NCBI GenBank assembly: GCA_003439945.1
Contig: QVRM01004790.1
Span: 172,001 to 236,000 of the forward strand
DNA from: Dermanyssus gallinae
Lineage: Eukaryota; Arthropoda; Arachnida; Mesostigmata; Dermanyssidae
Direction: 5' to 3'
Length of the DNA stretch: 64,000 nucleotides
In this document: in pieces, positions 35,342-44,967 of the stretch
How positions within the stretch are numbered: the first letter of the stretch is position 1
How the letters are laid out: each line of letters opens with the position of its first letter
Translations under genes and position numbers: made by a program
The notes under the pieces: generated by a model
What the model was told of the DNA's origin: nothing
What the model saw: only the letters and a program-made list of their open reading frames with translations
Databases searched by the model: none

Positions 35342-36281
35342 ATATATATCAATTGCCAGCTAAAGGTATGAGCGATCGATGGAGATATCTTGGAGTCGAC
35401 TTTGACAGCAATGGCAGAGTTGACTCCACCAGGGATATACTCCTTAATTTACTCAACAGACTCACGATAGCTCCCCTTAAACCCCACCAAAGACTCATAT
35501 TTTTGAAAGACTTTCTCATTCCCCGTCTCCTATATAAACTGGTCTCCGGTCCCAGACCATCTTACGCACTCCTTAGTGACCTAGATAAAGAGATCAGAAA
35601 GGTTGTTAAGTCGAAATGGCTTAAGCTCGAAAACTCGGTGCCGAACGCCTACCTGTACACGCACACAGCACACGGCGGTCTGGACATCCCCTGCCTCCAA
35701 ACATTCATTCCCAGACTCCGCCTCTCCCGCCTGACAGCACTACAACACTCCACGCACCTTGGGGTCCAATGGATGCTAACCACCGAGCACTTTAAAAAAG
35801 ATCTTGCGAAAACAAGACTTCTTTGCGAGCGCTTGGGAACCTCCATTGAGACCGCTACACAAGAGACCGACTACTGGTCTCAACAACTACACAACACGTT
35901 CGATGGGGCACATTTTAAAAAAGCACACGAAACGCCCTTTGTACATTACTGGATTAAGGGTATGCCCTACCTATCTGGTAAGGAGTATTTAAACCTACTA
36001 AAGCTCAGGATCAACGCACTACCAACGCGTGCCAGATTGGCCAGGGGACGCCCGGGCTACAACAAACGTTGTAGGCACGGGTGTCATGCGCCTGAGACGT
36101 TGGCTCATGTCGCTCAGATGTGCGATACAACACACAAACAAACCATAAAGAGACATGACGACGTCTGTGATCGCGTGGCGCGTCTTCTCCGCGAAAGGGG
36201 TCATGAGGTGGTTCGTGAGCGAGTATTCCGTCGACCGGGCGCACCGGGTCTAAAGCCCGACCTCGTAATAACAACACCTAC
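35342..36281 (+). pseudogene. R2-type element fragment, copy 2
   Basis: Open from LPAKGMSDRWRYLGVDFDS through the Cys-His knuckle to KPDLVITTPTQ, then into the jockey tail and a stop. No internal stop or frameshift, but the second half of the restriction-like endonuclease is missing, including the downstream catalytic Asp. Confidence 0.85.
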
Positions 36282-36847
36282 TCAGTGTCCTTGAAGACTA
36301 GTCAACACTCACTTGCATGCCGCCTGCCCGAAACTTGGACTAGAATTCCTAAAAATATTAAATGCCTCACATCGAAGCACCTCTTTGCTCGCGAAGTAAA
36401 AAATGGCTTTTAATTTCACAGTCTGAATCGGGCTGATGATCTAGTTATATCCTAAATCGGGGTTATTAGTGCTTTTACCAAGGGATCATCTTCCCAAATT
36501 AAATTTGTTTTAATTTTTCAGTGTGTTTTTACCTGATGTCGTGGTGTATTATATAGATGCTGTATGAGTGTATCAATTCACCTGCGCGTATATGTGAGCG
36601 CGTGTTGCCTCATCTAATGCTGAACATTGTAACAAACGCTGTATAGACATCCTGGTGATGATGCTTATTGTAACTATGTATTGTGTAATTGTGCTTATTT
36701 AAAGCATTCTTTGAAATATTGTTGAGTGTGACTTTTGTCTCGGTGATTGATTTATTTTGTTACCATTTTTATTTACCGAGAACTTAAGCATTGCAAAATG
36801 CAGTTCCGTTGAATAAACCACGTTTGAAACTGAAAAAAAATATATAT
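36282..36847 (+). mobile_element. jockey-like LINE 3' tail, copy 2
   Basis: Near-identical to the tail at 34,197-34,757, with the same breakpoint to the R2-type fragment (CACCTAC/TCAGTGTCC). The shared breakpoint shows units 1 and 2 arose by duplication after the junction formed. Confidence 0.75.
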
Positions 36848-36881
36848 AGCAGGTATTATTCGTACAAACATCACAACATAC

Positions 36882-36971
36882 CGTTCCGCGGTTGATCGAG
36901 GAAGCCGCTACAGTGCTACTCGCCAGTCTCGTTGGGGTAATCCCAGCCCTTTGCCGCGTTGTCGCCGGAGT
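36882..36971 (-). CDS. 28-exon TP-rich gene, exon 12
   Basis: Thirty codons, phase 0 on both sides; sequence and splice borders as in exon 13. Acceptor TGTTTAG, donor GTATGT. By position it is the upstream copy in transcript order. Confidence 0.75.
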
Positions 36972-37170
36972 CTAAACACAAACGCAGATCGTAAAGAGCG
37001 AAGCTTGCAGGTAACATCCGTTCAAATGCATATATACATATATATATATTTTTTCAATTTCAATTTGAGGTTTATTCACGGAACCGCAATTTCACAATGC
37101 TTAAGTTCTCGTATATAAAAATATTTCAAATGTGTATTGAAAAAATGTGTGTAAAAAGTATATATATATA

Positions 37171-37428
37171 CAGGGTCGTTCAGAAATATTTGAAGCGCGA
37201 TACGAGGAATTGTAGAGCTTGTTAAAGCAGATGCAGAATGCAATTCTGCATATTTTCCTTTAAACAAGTAGGCACGATTGGTTTGTCTATAGGATGGCAG
37301 GGGCTCTCGTAATTGCCGATTTATTAGTGATGATAGACATTTCCGTCCCTTGTTCCATTAAAAAAAATTATTTTTCCGCCGAATTGTACTAGACCCCAAA
37401 GTTAGTTGGGCAAATTCTGAGAGACCCT
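37171..37428. mobile_element. small TIR element (MITE-like), copy 3
   Basis: Same 258-bp element as copies 1 and 2, directly before the most complete R2-type copy and after a TA repeat. Confidence 0.7.
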
Positions 37429-38785
37429 ATATATATCAATTGCCAGCTAAAGGTATGAGCGATCGATGGAGATATCTTGGAGTCGACTTTGACAGCAATG
37501 GCAGAGTTGACTCCACCAGGGATATACTCCTTAATTTACTCAACAGACTCACGATAGCTCCCCTTAAACCCCACCAAAGACTCATATTTTTGAAAGACTT
37601 TCTCATTCCCCGTCTCCTATATAAACTGGTCTCCGGTCCCAGACCATCTTACGCACTCCTTAGTGACCTAGATAAAGAGATCAGAAAGGTTGTTAAGTCG
37701 AAATGGCTTAAGCTCGAAAACTCGGTGCCGAACGCCTACCTGTACACGCACACAGCACACGGCGGTCTGGACATCCCCTGCCTCCAAACATTCATTCCCA
37801 GACTCCGCCTCTCCCGCCTGACAGCACTACAACACTCCACGCACCTTGGGGTCCAATGGATGCTAACCACCGAGCACTTTAAAAAAGATCTTGCGAAAAC
37901 AAGACTTCTTTGCGGGCGCTTGGGAACCTCCATTGAGACCGCTACACAAGAGACCGACTACTGGTCTCAACAACTACACAACACGTTCGATGGGGCAAAT
38001 TTTAAAAAAGCACACGAAACGCCCTTTGTACATTACTGGATTAAGGGTATGCCCTACCTATCTGGTAAGGAGTATTTAAACCTACTAAAGCTCAGGATCA
38101 ACGCACTACCAACGCGTGCCAGATTGGCCAGGGGACGCCCGGGCTACAACAAACGTTGTAGGCACGGGTGTCATGCGCCTGAGACGTTGGCTCATGTCGC
38201 TCAGATGTGCGATACAACACACAAACAAATCATAAAGAGACATGACGACGTCTGTGATCGCGTGGCGCGTCTTCTCCGCGAAAGGGGTCATGAGGTGGTT
38301 CGTGAGCGAGTATTCCGTCGACCGGGCGCACCTGGTCTAAAGCCCGACCTTGTAATAACAACACCTACCGAGGTCTGGGTTTTAGATGCCGAGGTTTGCG
38401 GCCCGAACCGGGACCTGGCAAAAGCACGGCAAGACAAGATCGCCAAATATGACGTCGAGTTCCTAAGAGCGGCGCTCCCCGACCCGCAAAAACCTCGCAG
38501 ATTCGGATCCATCACTATCTCTATGAGTGGTGTATGGGACTCCGAATCTGCGAGGACGCTCTTGGGGCTCGGCGTCACGAAGAGGAATCTTATGGATCTC
38601 ACCGTTTTAACTTTGCAAGGAACCTTGAGGATATACCGCTCGCACCGGGTCCATAAGAGCGGGGGCTACCATCAAGCAAGGACACGGACAACTGACTCTT
38701 AACTTCACGTGACACCTTTTTACCACCATTTTTATTAAGGCGAGCACTGCCGAGTGTGCAAACGTATTGTAAATGATTATATATA
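37429..38785 (+). mobile_element. R2-type non-LTR retrotransposon, 5'-truncated, intact 3' end
   Basis: Most complete of the three copies; open from 37,440 to the stop at 38,700-38,702 (420 codons), then an ~80-bp 3' UTR. The protein is the C-terminal third of an RLE-type LINE: RT thumb (MSDRWRYLGVDFDSNGRV), knuckle Cys-x3-Cys-x7-His-x4-Cys in CRHGCHAPETLAHVAQMC, and the restriction-like endonuclease K-P-D-x12-D (KPDLVITTPTEVWVLDAEV). The RT palm is missing, so it cannot move alone. It is antisense to the host gene, and its 3' end lies about 20 bp from the exon 11 donor, inside a TA run. Clade within the RLE group (R2, R4, Hero, NeSL) is not determined. Confidence 0.85.
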
Positions 38786-38804
38786 TTTGCATTAGGCCAC
38801 TCAC

Positions 38805-38924
38805 GATGCGAGATGTCAGTGGCGTTTTTCTTGAAGTTGTCGTAGGCATACTCTGCCTTGCTTTCAGTGGAGTTCGCTGAGAAGTATCTGTGGGCTTGGT
38901 CGACGGGGTTTGCTTCGGGTTTCC
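38805..38924 (-). CDS. 28-exon TP-rich gene, exon 11 (module copy 3)
   Basis: Forty codons, phase 0 on both sides, acceptor TTTTCTAG, donor ATC/GTGAGT. Contains KPTDTSQRTPLKARQSM then SRKTPLTSRI. Aligns without gaps to exon 9. A second reading frame is also open across this exon, but it does not fit the splice phases. Confidence 0.8.
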
Positions 38925-39188
38925 CTAGAAAATACACACAATCAATTATCAAGCGATTTATCCCCACCAAAAATGCCAGCACCTTTTCAACTGCACCTGG
39001 TTCAATCAGAAGCTCCATCAATTCTCAAATGGTAAATACCTAAGTTGCCGTGAATATCAGTTCCTCAACAATAAGCTAGCACAACTTTGTGGTCGCGGAG
39101 CATCAAATGTTGATGATTACTGATAATGATGATGAATATATATTATTTGTGTTAAAACTATTCTTAGTCATCAAGCTACGATACTTAC

Positions 39189-39311
39189 GGTGCGAGCTGC
39201 AAGCGGTGTTCTTCCTGAAGCTATCGTTGGCGTAGTTCGCGTAGTAGCTTTTAAGGGAGTTCGCTGTGAAGCACCCGTAGGCTTGCCCAACGTGGCTTGA
39301 TTCTTATTCAC
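39189..39311 (-). CDS. 28-exon TP-rich gene, exon 10 (module copy 2)
   Basis: Forty-one codons, phase 0 on both sides, acceptor TTTTTCAG, donor ACC/GTAAGT. Contains GKPTGASQRTPLKATTRTTP then SGRTPLAART. Paralogue of exons 9 and 11, about 387 bp apart from each. Confidence 0.8.
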
Positions 39312-39578
39312 CTGAAAAATAACCGCAGTCGATCAACAGGTTACTTCCTCTCATCTTTAAACATAAAACATCGTACGCTGCATCGAGTCCAATTGGAGCC
39401 TGTTCCATGAGCTAACAAATGATAGCCTCTTGAATAACTGTGAATATAAATGGATCTACAACACATTAGCACAAACGTGTAATTACTACCAATTATGTCA
39501 CAAGTATTATTATTATTATTTATTATCAATTATTATTAAGAATAAACTTGTTTTAATAGTAAAGCTGCGAGAGCTTAC

Positions 39579-39698
39579 GGTACGAGCTGCAATGGGTGTT
39601 CTTTTCAAGGCTGTCGTCGGCGTGTTCCGTGCACCCTTCAGTGGAGTTCGTTGTGAAGTACCCGCAGACTTGCCCGCGAGGGTTTGTTTCTCGTCTCC
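39579..39698 (-). CDS. 28-exon TP-rich gene, exon 9 (module copy 1)
   Basis: Forty codons, phase 0 on both sides, acceptor AATCTTTCAG, donor ACC/GTAAGC. Contains GKSAGTSQRTPLKGARNTP then LKRTPIAART. The SQRTPLK core, a TP in the middle and an R/K-TP-[LI]-x-[AS]-R end are shared by exons 9, 10 and 11. Confidence 0.8.
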
Positions 39699-39719
39699 CT
39701 GAAAGATTGCCATATTCAA

Positions 39720-40020
39720 CATATATTTTTACTTTGTGAGCACAGCCACAGAAATATATTTATGTATTTGCAAGTATTATGTGTTCATATAGCGTAGAAA
39801 ATGTATGAGATAGACCCTTAGAATGCGCGACACTATGAGGTACAATAATACAATGCGCGACACTATGAGGTGTATAATTAAACAATCTGTCTAGTTAAAT
39901 CTGAATCTAGGCAACAGGATTCCACCGTATGTGTAAATGCGTGACATGTCTAGTCGAAAAGCTTTCTTGCTTTAGTTGAGCTTGAACAGCCGTCAAAAGT
40001 CGTCTAGATAAGGTCACTCA
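39720..40020. other. intron 8, small duplicated stretch only
   Basis: AT-rich; contains an 18-bp direct repeat ATGCGCGACACTATGAGGT (about 39,823 and 39,853). Nothing else recognised. Confidence 0.5.
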
Positions 40021-40028
40021 TTGACATA

Positions 40029-40244
40029 CAGCTGATCGTAACAACCAGAATAGTGCTCTTGAACTCGCTCTACCATTTTGGGCTGTTCGCCGCCGTTCTC
40101 GTCCGAAGCCGAGGCCACTTTTTTCGCAGTTGATGCCGAGTTGCTCGAGACCGACTTTCGACGTAAGGTCCTTGGCTGGTGAGCATCCATCCGTTCATTT
40201 ACGAGCCTTGACACAACCGGCTTTGATGGCGTTTTTGACTGTTC
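40029..40244 (-). CDS. 28-exon TP-rich gene, exon 8 (3' border unresolved)
   Basis: Starts after TGTTATAG in phase 0 with EQSKTPSKPVVSRLVNERMD, then HQPRTLRRKSVSSNSAST and a stretch ending MVERVQEHYSGCYDQL. The best donor by sequence (CT/GTATGT at about 40,029) would leave phase 2, while exon 9 needs phase 0. A weaker phase-0 donor (CTC/GTAAAT) would shorten the exon to about 22 codons. Confidence 0.6.
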
Positions 40245-40748
40245 CTATAACACAAAAACACCGAGAGCGGATCGGAAAGTTCTAATGCATACTTATAAAC
40301 AAAGATTTAATTAAATCGCGCAACAGATTAGTATACATGCTCGCGGGCTCATTCTCGTTTATACACAAACTCGTAAACCGCTTTAATTTACCGCAGACAG
40401 TTGCCCTGGAAACATTTCGACACGAGTATTCTCAAAAAAATCTCTATTTCCCATAGGCACGGAAGGGGTCTCTCCGTCCATGTCGTCACCTTACTACTCG
40501 CTACAATTTTAACGGATTTCATCATCTATTAGGCCGATCCGCTGGGTTTCATGAACCCAAAGGGGACTGCAAATGCCGTCATGGTGGCGGCCCATGTCCC
40601 CTGTATCAACTACACGATTGTACTGAATCCGTGTCTCTCTCTCAGCTCCAGCGAGTATACTGATAAACCAATTTTACCTGTTTGTCATACGTTCATTCCA
40701 AATAAATAAATACATTTTGTTCACAAAATGTAATGTACTAGAACTTGC

Positions 40749-40750
<2 letters not shown>

Positions 40751-40779
<29 letters not shown>
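40751..40779. repeat. (AT)n microsatellite
   Basis: Pure AT run immediately downstream (on -) of the exon 7 donor. Confidence 0.97.
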
Positions 40780-40781
<2 letters not shown>

Positions 40782-40792
40782 AAAAAGCTTAC

Positions 40793-40903
40793 CGCTTTGT
40801 TCTTTGTAACCGAGTCGGAAATCGAGTTAATCTTTGACCCTTTATGAACAACATGATAGGCCGACCGCGCTGCGAGAGAACGCGCTGTATCCTTTGCCGG
40901 CGT
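40793..40903 (-). CDS. 28-exon TP-rich gene, exon 7
   Basis: Thirty-seven codons, phase 0 on both sides, acceptor TGTTACAG, donor GCG/GTAAGC. Reads TPAKDTARSLAARSAYHVVH then SKINSISDSVTKNKA. Confidence 0.78.
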
Positions 40904-41299
40904 CTGTAACACACATAAAAATGGTACCATATATAACCAAAATTCAGCTAAAAGATGCTCGACTATAAATATCACTACTGACAATAGGACTGGGATGAGA
41001 CGATCGCCCTGGGGATAACCGGTGGCTTGCAAGAAAGGCCGATGTTCCTAAATGCCTTCATTTAGTACGACTACATTTGATTTCAGGAGAGCTACCAGTA
41101 TTCGCAAAACTCGTGCGCCCAAGATCGCAGCGGCTAGCTGCTCTATGACTCTATATGGTAGTACATTCATATATATTTGCCACTGGGAGACATTTTGGTA
41201 AGCCGCGGGCTTTCAGTGACATACCAAGCATGCATACAAAAATCGTGGTAGCGCTCGCGTATAACATTACCGTTTTGGATTGCTCGCATATAACATTAC

Positions 41300-41416
41300 C
41301 GTTTTGGATTGCATCCTCGGAAGTACAGTTGAACCAGATGTCTCCGTTTGACCTGATGCATTACTGGTGGCTGCCTGAGGAGTCCGTGTGCGTTTCTCGA
41401 TGCGCTGCGCCACGTT
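41300..41416 (-). CDS. 28-exon TP-rich gene, exon 6
   Basis: Thirty-nine codons, phase 0 on both sides, acceptor CTCTTCAAAG, donor ACG/GTAATG. Reads NVAQRIEKRTRTPQAATSNA then STVLPRMQSKT. The donor and its flank are tandemly duplicated 29 bp downstream, giving a second potential donor that would shift the frame. Confidence 0.72.
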
Positions 41417-41814
41417 CTTTGAAGAGACAGTAAGGGAACTCCTCGTAAATAAGTATATTCAATATATATTTATATATCCAGGCTAAGTAATACCCAGCAC
41501 GTGCAAACAGCCTGTTGTAAATTCTAACCCTAATTTAGGTATATGAAATATATATTCCAACATTCTATATTTTCTGCCTTGAAGTTCTGAGCAATCAAAA
41601 TCGATTCGATGCAACAAATCAGCTTTGCCATCGTCGTGTGTTAGCGATGCTTATCTTGTTTTTCGCTTCGTTGTGCAAAAGAGACCAATTAGAACTGATT
41701 TAAATTTTAGGCGTTGTTTTATGACACAGACTACGTCAGCTGCGGATACTTGTTTATGAAAATAAAAAAGACTACACGCGGTTACAAAGGATCCTCGTTC
41801 TGGATGGTACCTAC

Positions 41815-41916
41815 TGCAGCGCATATCGATCGAGTTTCATCGGGGAAATGCGGCGTCAATCGAAAGCTCCCTTCCTTCCGCCGTGGGACTCCCGGAGTTC
41901 CCGTGGAACAACTGAG
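41815..41916 (-). CDS. 28-exon TP-rich gene, exon 5
   Basis: Thirty-four codons, phase 0 with the acceptor TTCGGAG, donor GCA/GTAGGT. Contains STGTPGVPRRKEGSFRLTP then HFPDETRSICAA. A nearby stronger acceptor (GCTCAG, 5 bp further in) would put it out of frame. Confidence 0.6.
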
Positions 41917-42013
41917 CTCCGAATACTATTTTGATTAAATAAATGTGTACAAAAAAAACAACTGCACCATAAAGCTCATCTCTAATCCACCGGATGCCAG
42001 GAAACTAACGTAC

Positions 42014-42208
42014 GTTGCTATCCTGCTTGTCGGCGCTCCCTGGAACAACTGGAACATTGCTGGCGCCGTCACCAAAAGCAGCGGCAGTAGGGGCAGTTCC
42101 AATGGCATCATGCATAGGCGTCCGGTGACCGAAGCGTTTCGTCAATGCGCCACGCACGGACGGCGTAGCTTTGGCGACAAGAGCTGGCGGAATTAAGCCT
42201 TCATTGGC
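42014..42208 (-). CDS. 28-exon TP-rich gene, exon 4
   Basis: Sixty-five codons, phase 0 on both sides, acceptor TTTCTTCTAG, donor AAC/GTACGT. Contains VAKATPSVRGALTKRFGHRT then PMHDAIGTAPTAAAFGDG. Several TP/AP dipeptides. Confidence 0.78.
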
Positions 42209-42639
42209 CTAGAAGAAAGAATTCACCCATCTTCCTTTAGATAATGAACGCACACAAATGCACTGCCAACCGCAGTACAAGGCAACCAAACCGCTGTCCC
42301 ACAAGAGGTATAACACGCAACAACAGTCTCATGTGCTACGTTTTCTATAGAAGAGTTAGGGACGCGTGCGAGGCTTTTGTTGGTCCATAGACACCTTGGC
42401 TGCCAAAGCCAGAAGCACAAGCTCAGTGATGAAACCTTTCAGTAACGTAAAATCTATATGTCAAGTATATCCCATATCACGGAAAGAGTTCTAAAGATTC
42501 GACTGACTGCTGTCGACTTGAAGCTCGCTGCAATATTTACTTTATAGGAGTTATTTGAATTACACATTGAACAATATAATTACTAGTTATACCTAGTATG
42601 CCTTTTAAGTCTACTACACACACATATATATATATATAT

Positions 42640-42709
42640 ATAAATATAGAAAATATTGTGATGATTTACTAATCCTTTACAATACGTTTGCACACTCGGC
42701 AGTGCTCGC

Positions 42710-42712
<3 letters not shown>
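42640..42712 (-). mobile_element. 5'-truncated R2-type element, 3' UTR only (reverse copy)
   Basis: The reverse complement reads AGGCGAGCACTGCCGAGTGT then GCAAACGTATTGTAAAGGATTA, the same 3' UTR as at 38,740-38,785 and 5,025-5,068. It lies between (AT)n at 42,624-42,642 and CT/AT repeats at 42,711-42,742. Within intron 3 of the host gene, same strand as the host. Confidence 0.7.
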
Positions 42713-42743
<31 letters not shown>

Positions 42744-42760
42744 GCATTTTATGCGCAAAC

Positions 42761-42966
42761 CTCAAATTTGAGCATTCGCCTTGAGGGGCCTCCCGTAGTC
42801 GTTTTCTTGTCGCTGAGAGGACCAGTTTTAGCAATGCCCGTCTTGAATGCCGGCGTCTTCAGACGCTCTGATGTCTGCTCAGACTGCCACACCTGTTTCA
42901 AACTGCGGTAGCGTTCTAGCCGGGCTTTGCGTTGATCCGGTGTCTCCTTCGGCTTTGGAGGCACAA
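42761..42966 (-). CDS. 28-exon TP-rich gene, exon 3: conserved N-terminal block (HURP/DLGAP5-like, tentative)
   Basis: The gene runs from 45,057 to 11,604 on - and encodes about 1,300 mostly disordered, basic residues full of TP/SP sites. This exon enters in phase 1 (the G left by exon 2 plus TT) and leaves in phase 0 at GAG/GTTTGC. It holds the most family-like block: ETPDQRKARLERYRSLKQVW, then EQTSERLKTPAFKTG. The order DQRK, Leu, Tyr, Lys-Gln, Glu-Gln, Phe-Lys-x-Gly resembles the N-terminal conserved part of HURP (DLGAP5; Mars in flies), a Ran-regulated spindle microtubule-bundling protein. No GKAP domain was seen downstream, so HURP is only one candidate; another TP-rich spindle protein such as CKAP2 is possible. 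If correct, the product binds kinetochore microtubules and is a CDK/Aurora substrate. Confidence 0.7.
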
Positions 42967-43039
42967 CTACCCAATCAGTCAATGCGACAAAAACAACAGT
43001 AACAATTAGATGTGATGCCTTCCAGATCAACAGCTACAA

Positions 43040-43549
43040 ATCATCATATATCTGCCCTTAACTACATCGTGGACTGACGTTATTGGTAGAAACAATAGTG
43101 CTCGTATCGTCTGGGCGTCTAATTTCACTGTCCACTTTCATGCGGTAGACCTTCTACATGTTTGAGCCTATGCAGTAATAAGGGTCTTTTCCGCAGGGTC
43201 CTAAATAAATCGCAGATGAGGCAGAGATTCGCAATTCGAAATGGTTCTGTTTAAATTTTGTCCCTGAAGTTGCACAATCAGATGCTCCAAAGCGTTTCTT
43301 ATTAGTTGGGTATTTGGTTGTTTTTTTTGTCTATTTTGTCTATCTTGAGGATGTCTCAGCCCAAAGGCGACCCTGTTTGTGGTCATTGCACAACCGTTCT
43401 GCTACTACAGTTTCTAAAATTACTGTAGATTAGTATTTAATTTATTATTACTATGAACTCTCTTCACTGATATGACAGTCTATTAGGTCTTGTAGTGAGT
43501 TTGACAAGGCGATGCTTTGCAGTATTTCGACTATGGCCTGTATTGTCGC

Positions 43550-43586
<37 letters not shown>

Positions 43587-43970
43587 CAGACACGGGCGAT
43601 AGCCTTTTCTGCAAAATTACGTGAATAGTTATAATTGTTTGAATGTATGTAATAATGGAAATTTCAAGCTCAATGAAGAATTGTTGAACTTAAATAAATT
43701 TGCCGCCCGGAGAAGACGGTCCCATAAAAAAAATATATATATACCATTATTGATGCTATTCTATCTCGAGCCACATCAACACTGAAATTCAGAGCTTCCA
43801 CCTGGCCGCGCCTTAGTCCTAGGCTAACATACCACATACCAATAGATGTCGTTATTTATTAGAAATCTCACATTAATTTAATACTTGCTTAACAGCTCCC
43901 CGGGTATCATGTATTTATTGATCGTAACAAGCACTGCCTTAGCTATTAGGAAACCTCGTGCATTGGTTGT
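43040..43970. other. intron 2, nothing recognised except repeats
   Basis: No coding signal. (AT)n at 43,553-43,582 and a shorter one near 43,733. Confidence 0.5.
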
Positions 43971-43975
43971 GTTAC

Positions 43976-44084
43976 CTTTTCTGGCCGATGTCTCGGAAAT
44001 GTTACGCAGATTGGCAAGAATCTTATCCCGGAAATCTCCTCTCCGGGTGGCCATTGCATCCAGTCGCTCCTGCGCGCCTGCTCG
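43976..44084 (-). CDS. 28-exon TP-rich gene, exon 2
   Basis: Enters in phase 0 after GTGTGTCGGCAG and leaves in phase 1 at AAAG/GTAACA; 109 bases. Encodes RAGAQERLDAMATRRGDF then RDKILANLRNISETSARK, a basic amphipathic helix region. The reading frame is open upstream of the acceptor, so a longer exon starting at AAAAAG (44,144) is possible but would not match the phase of exon 1. Confidence 0.65.
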
Positions 44085-44221
44085 CTGCCGACACACCATT
44101 TCCCGGCGAAACATTGTCCAAGTACAAACGAGCCCCCTTTTTGCAGCAGCGTTAAGAAAATAAACTGTGCTGTTAACATGTAGTATTATTTATTAAATCA
44201 TTTTATAATGTAAAAAGATGC

Positions 44222-44224
<3 letters not shown>

Positions 44225-44257
<33 letters not shown>
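44225..44257. repeat. (AT)n microsatellite
   Basis: AT run in intron 1 of the - strand gene. Confidence 0.97.
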
Positions 44258-44260
<3 letters not shown>

Positions 44261-44967
44261 GAGGACTTGTAGAGCTCGCTACAGTAAATCAATTTTTCCA
44301 ATGAAACATGGTCGCTAAGAAGTCTTGGAGTGATAGTACTAAAATCCGTGACTCTAGTGTTATTGCCCGACATAGGAGGAGGGAAACAAATTTGCAATTG
44401 CACGACAACCAGTCCTCCTATACATAAACTAGACTCATCGTCGTGTTCGTGAGAAAATTCTGCTTCTTGAAGATAAACACATAACGCAGGCCAGACGATG
44501 CGACATGGTCGTTTAGAAGAGAATTCGCAAATATGAAGTTCTGTTATTAGCCTTCATGCCCAATATTTCAAAATCCCTACGACCACTCAGCGCAATGCGA
44601 CCTGCCAAAACACATTCAGTGCATTTTATGGCGATCATTTTGGTAGCAAATCTATTGCGATGCGAGCCATATACAAGTATATATGAATATATATACTTGT
44701 ATATATATACTTGTTGTCGCCTATTTGGTGATTAATTACGATTGTCTTACAGAAGTATGTATATTGATACCAACCCTTTTATGTGAAATAAAAGTGATGT
44801 TATGTTATGTTATGTATATTTTTGCCTTATGCTAGTCAACGGCAACGGTATAATTAAATGACGCGGCTCCGTAAATGTTTAACAAGTATTCGGCAAAAGA
44901 TATATATTTTTGGGAACGCATTTCTTTACACACACAGATATATATATAACGCGACGAAACCGCTTAC

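Larger units (their letters stand above)
33000..37170. repeat. 2.09-kb tandem duplication (two full units plus a third partial)
   Basis: The same order recurs with periods of 2084 and 2087 bp (unit starts at 33,000, 35,084 and 37,171): small TIR element, R2-type fragment, jockey tail, host exon, inverted jockey-tail fragment. Units are nearly identical; differences include AGAAATGG/AGCAATGG, CAATGACTC/CAAAGACTC and a 1-bp indel in AGGAT(C)AACGC. The third unit diverges from the others after CACCTAC, where it keeps the true R2-type 3' end. A recent duplication or an assembly artefact are both possible. Confidence 0.9.

Noticed and set aside
33565..38291. Repeated - strand frames opposite the R2-type copies (65- and 88-codon sets)
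   Set aside because: They recur only because the R2-type sequence recurs; they are shadows of its coding strand.
38599..39021. 140-codon open frame on - covering exon 11 and its introns
   Set aside because: The frame differs from the one fixed by the splice phases and by alignment with exons 9 and 10; it is a shadow frame.
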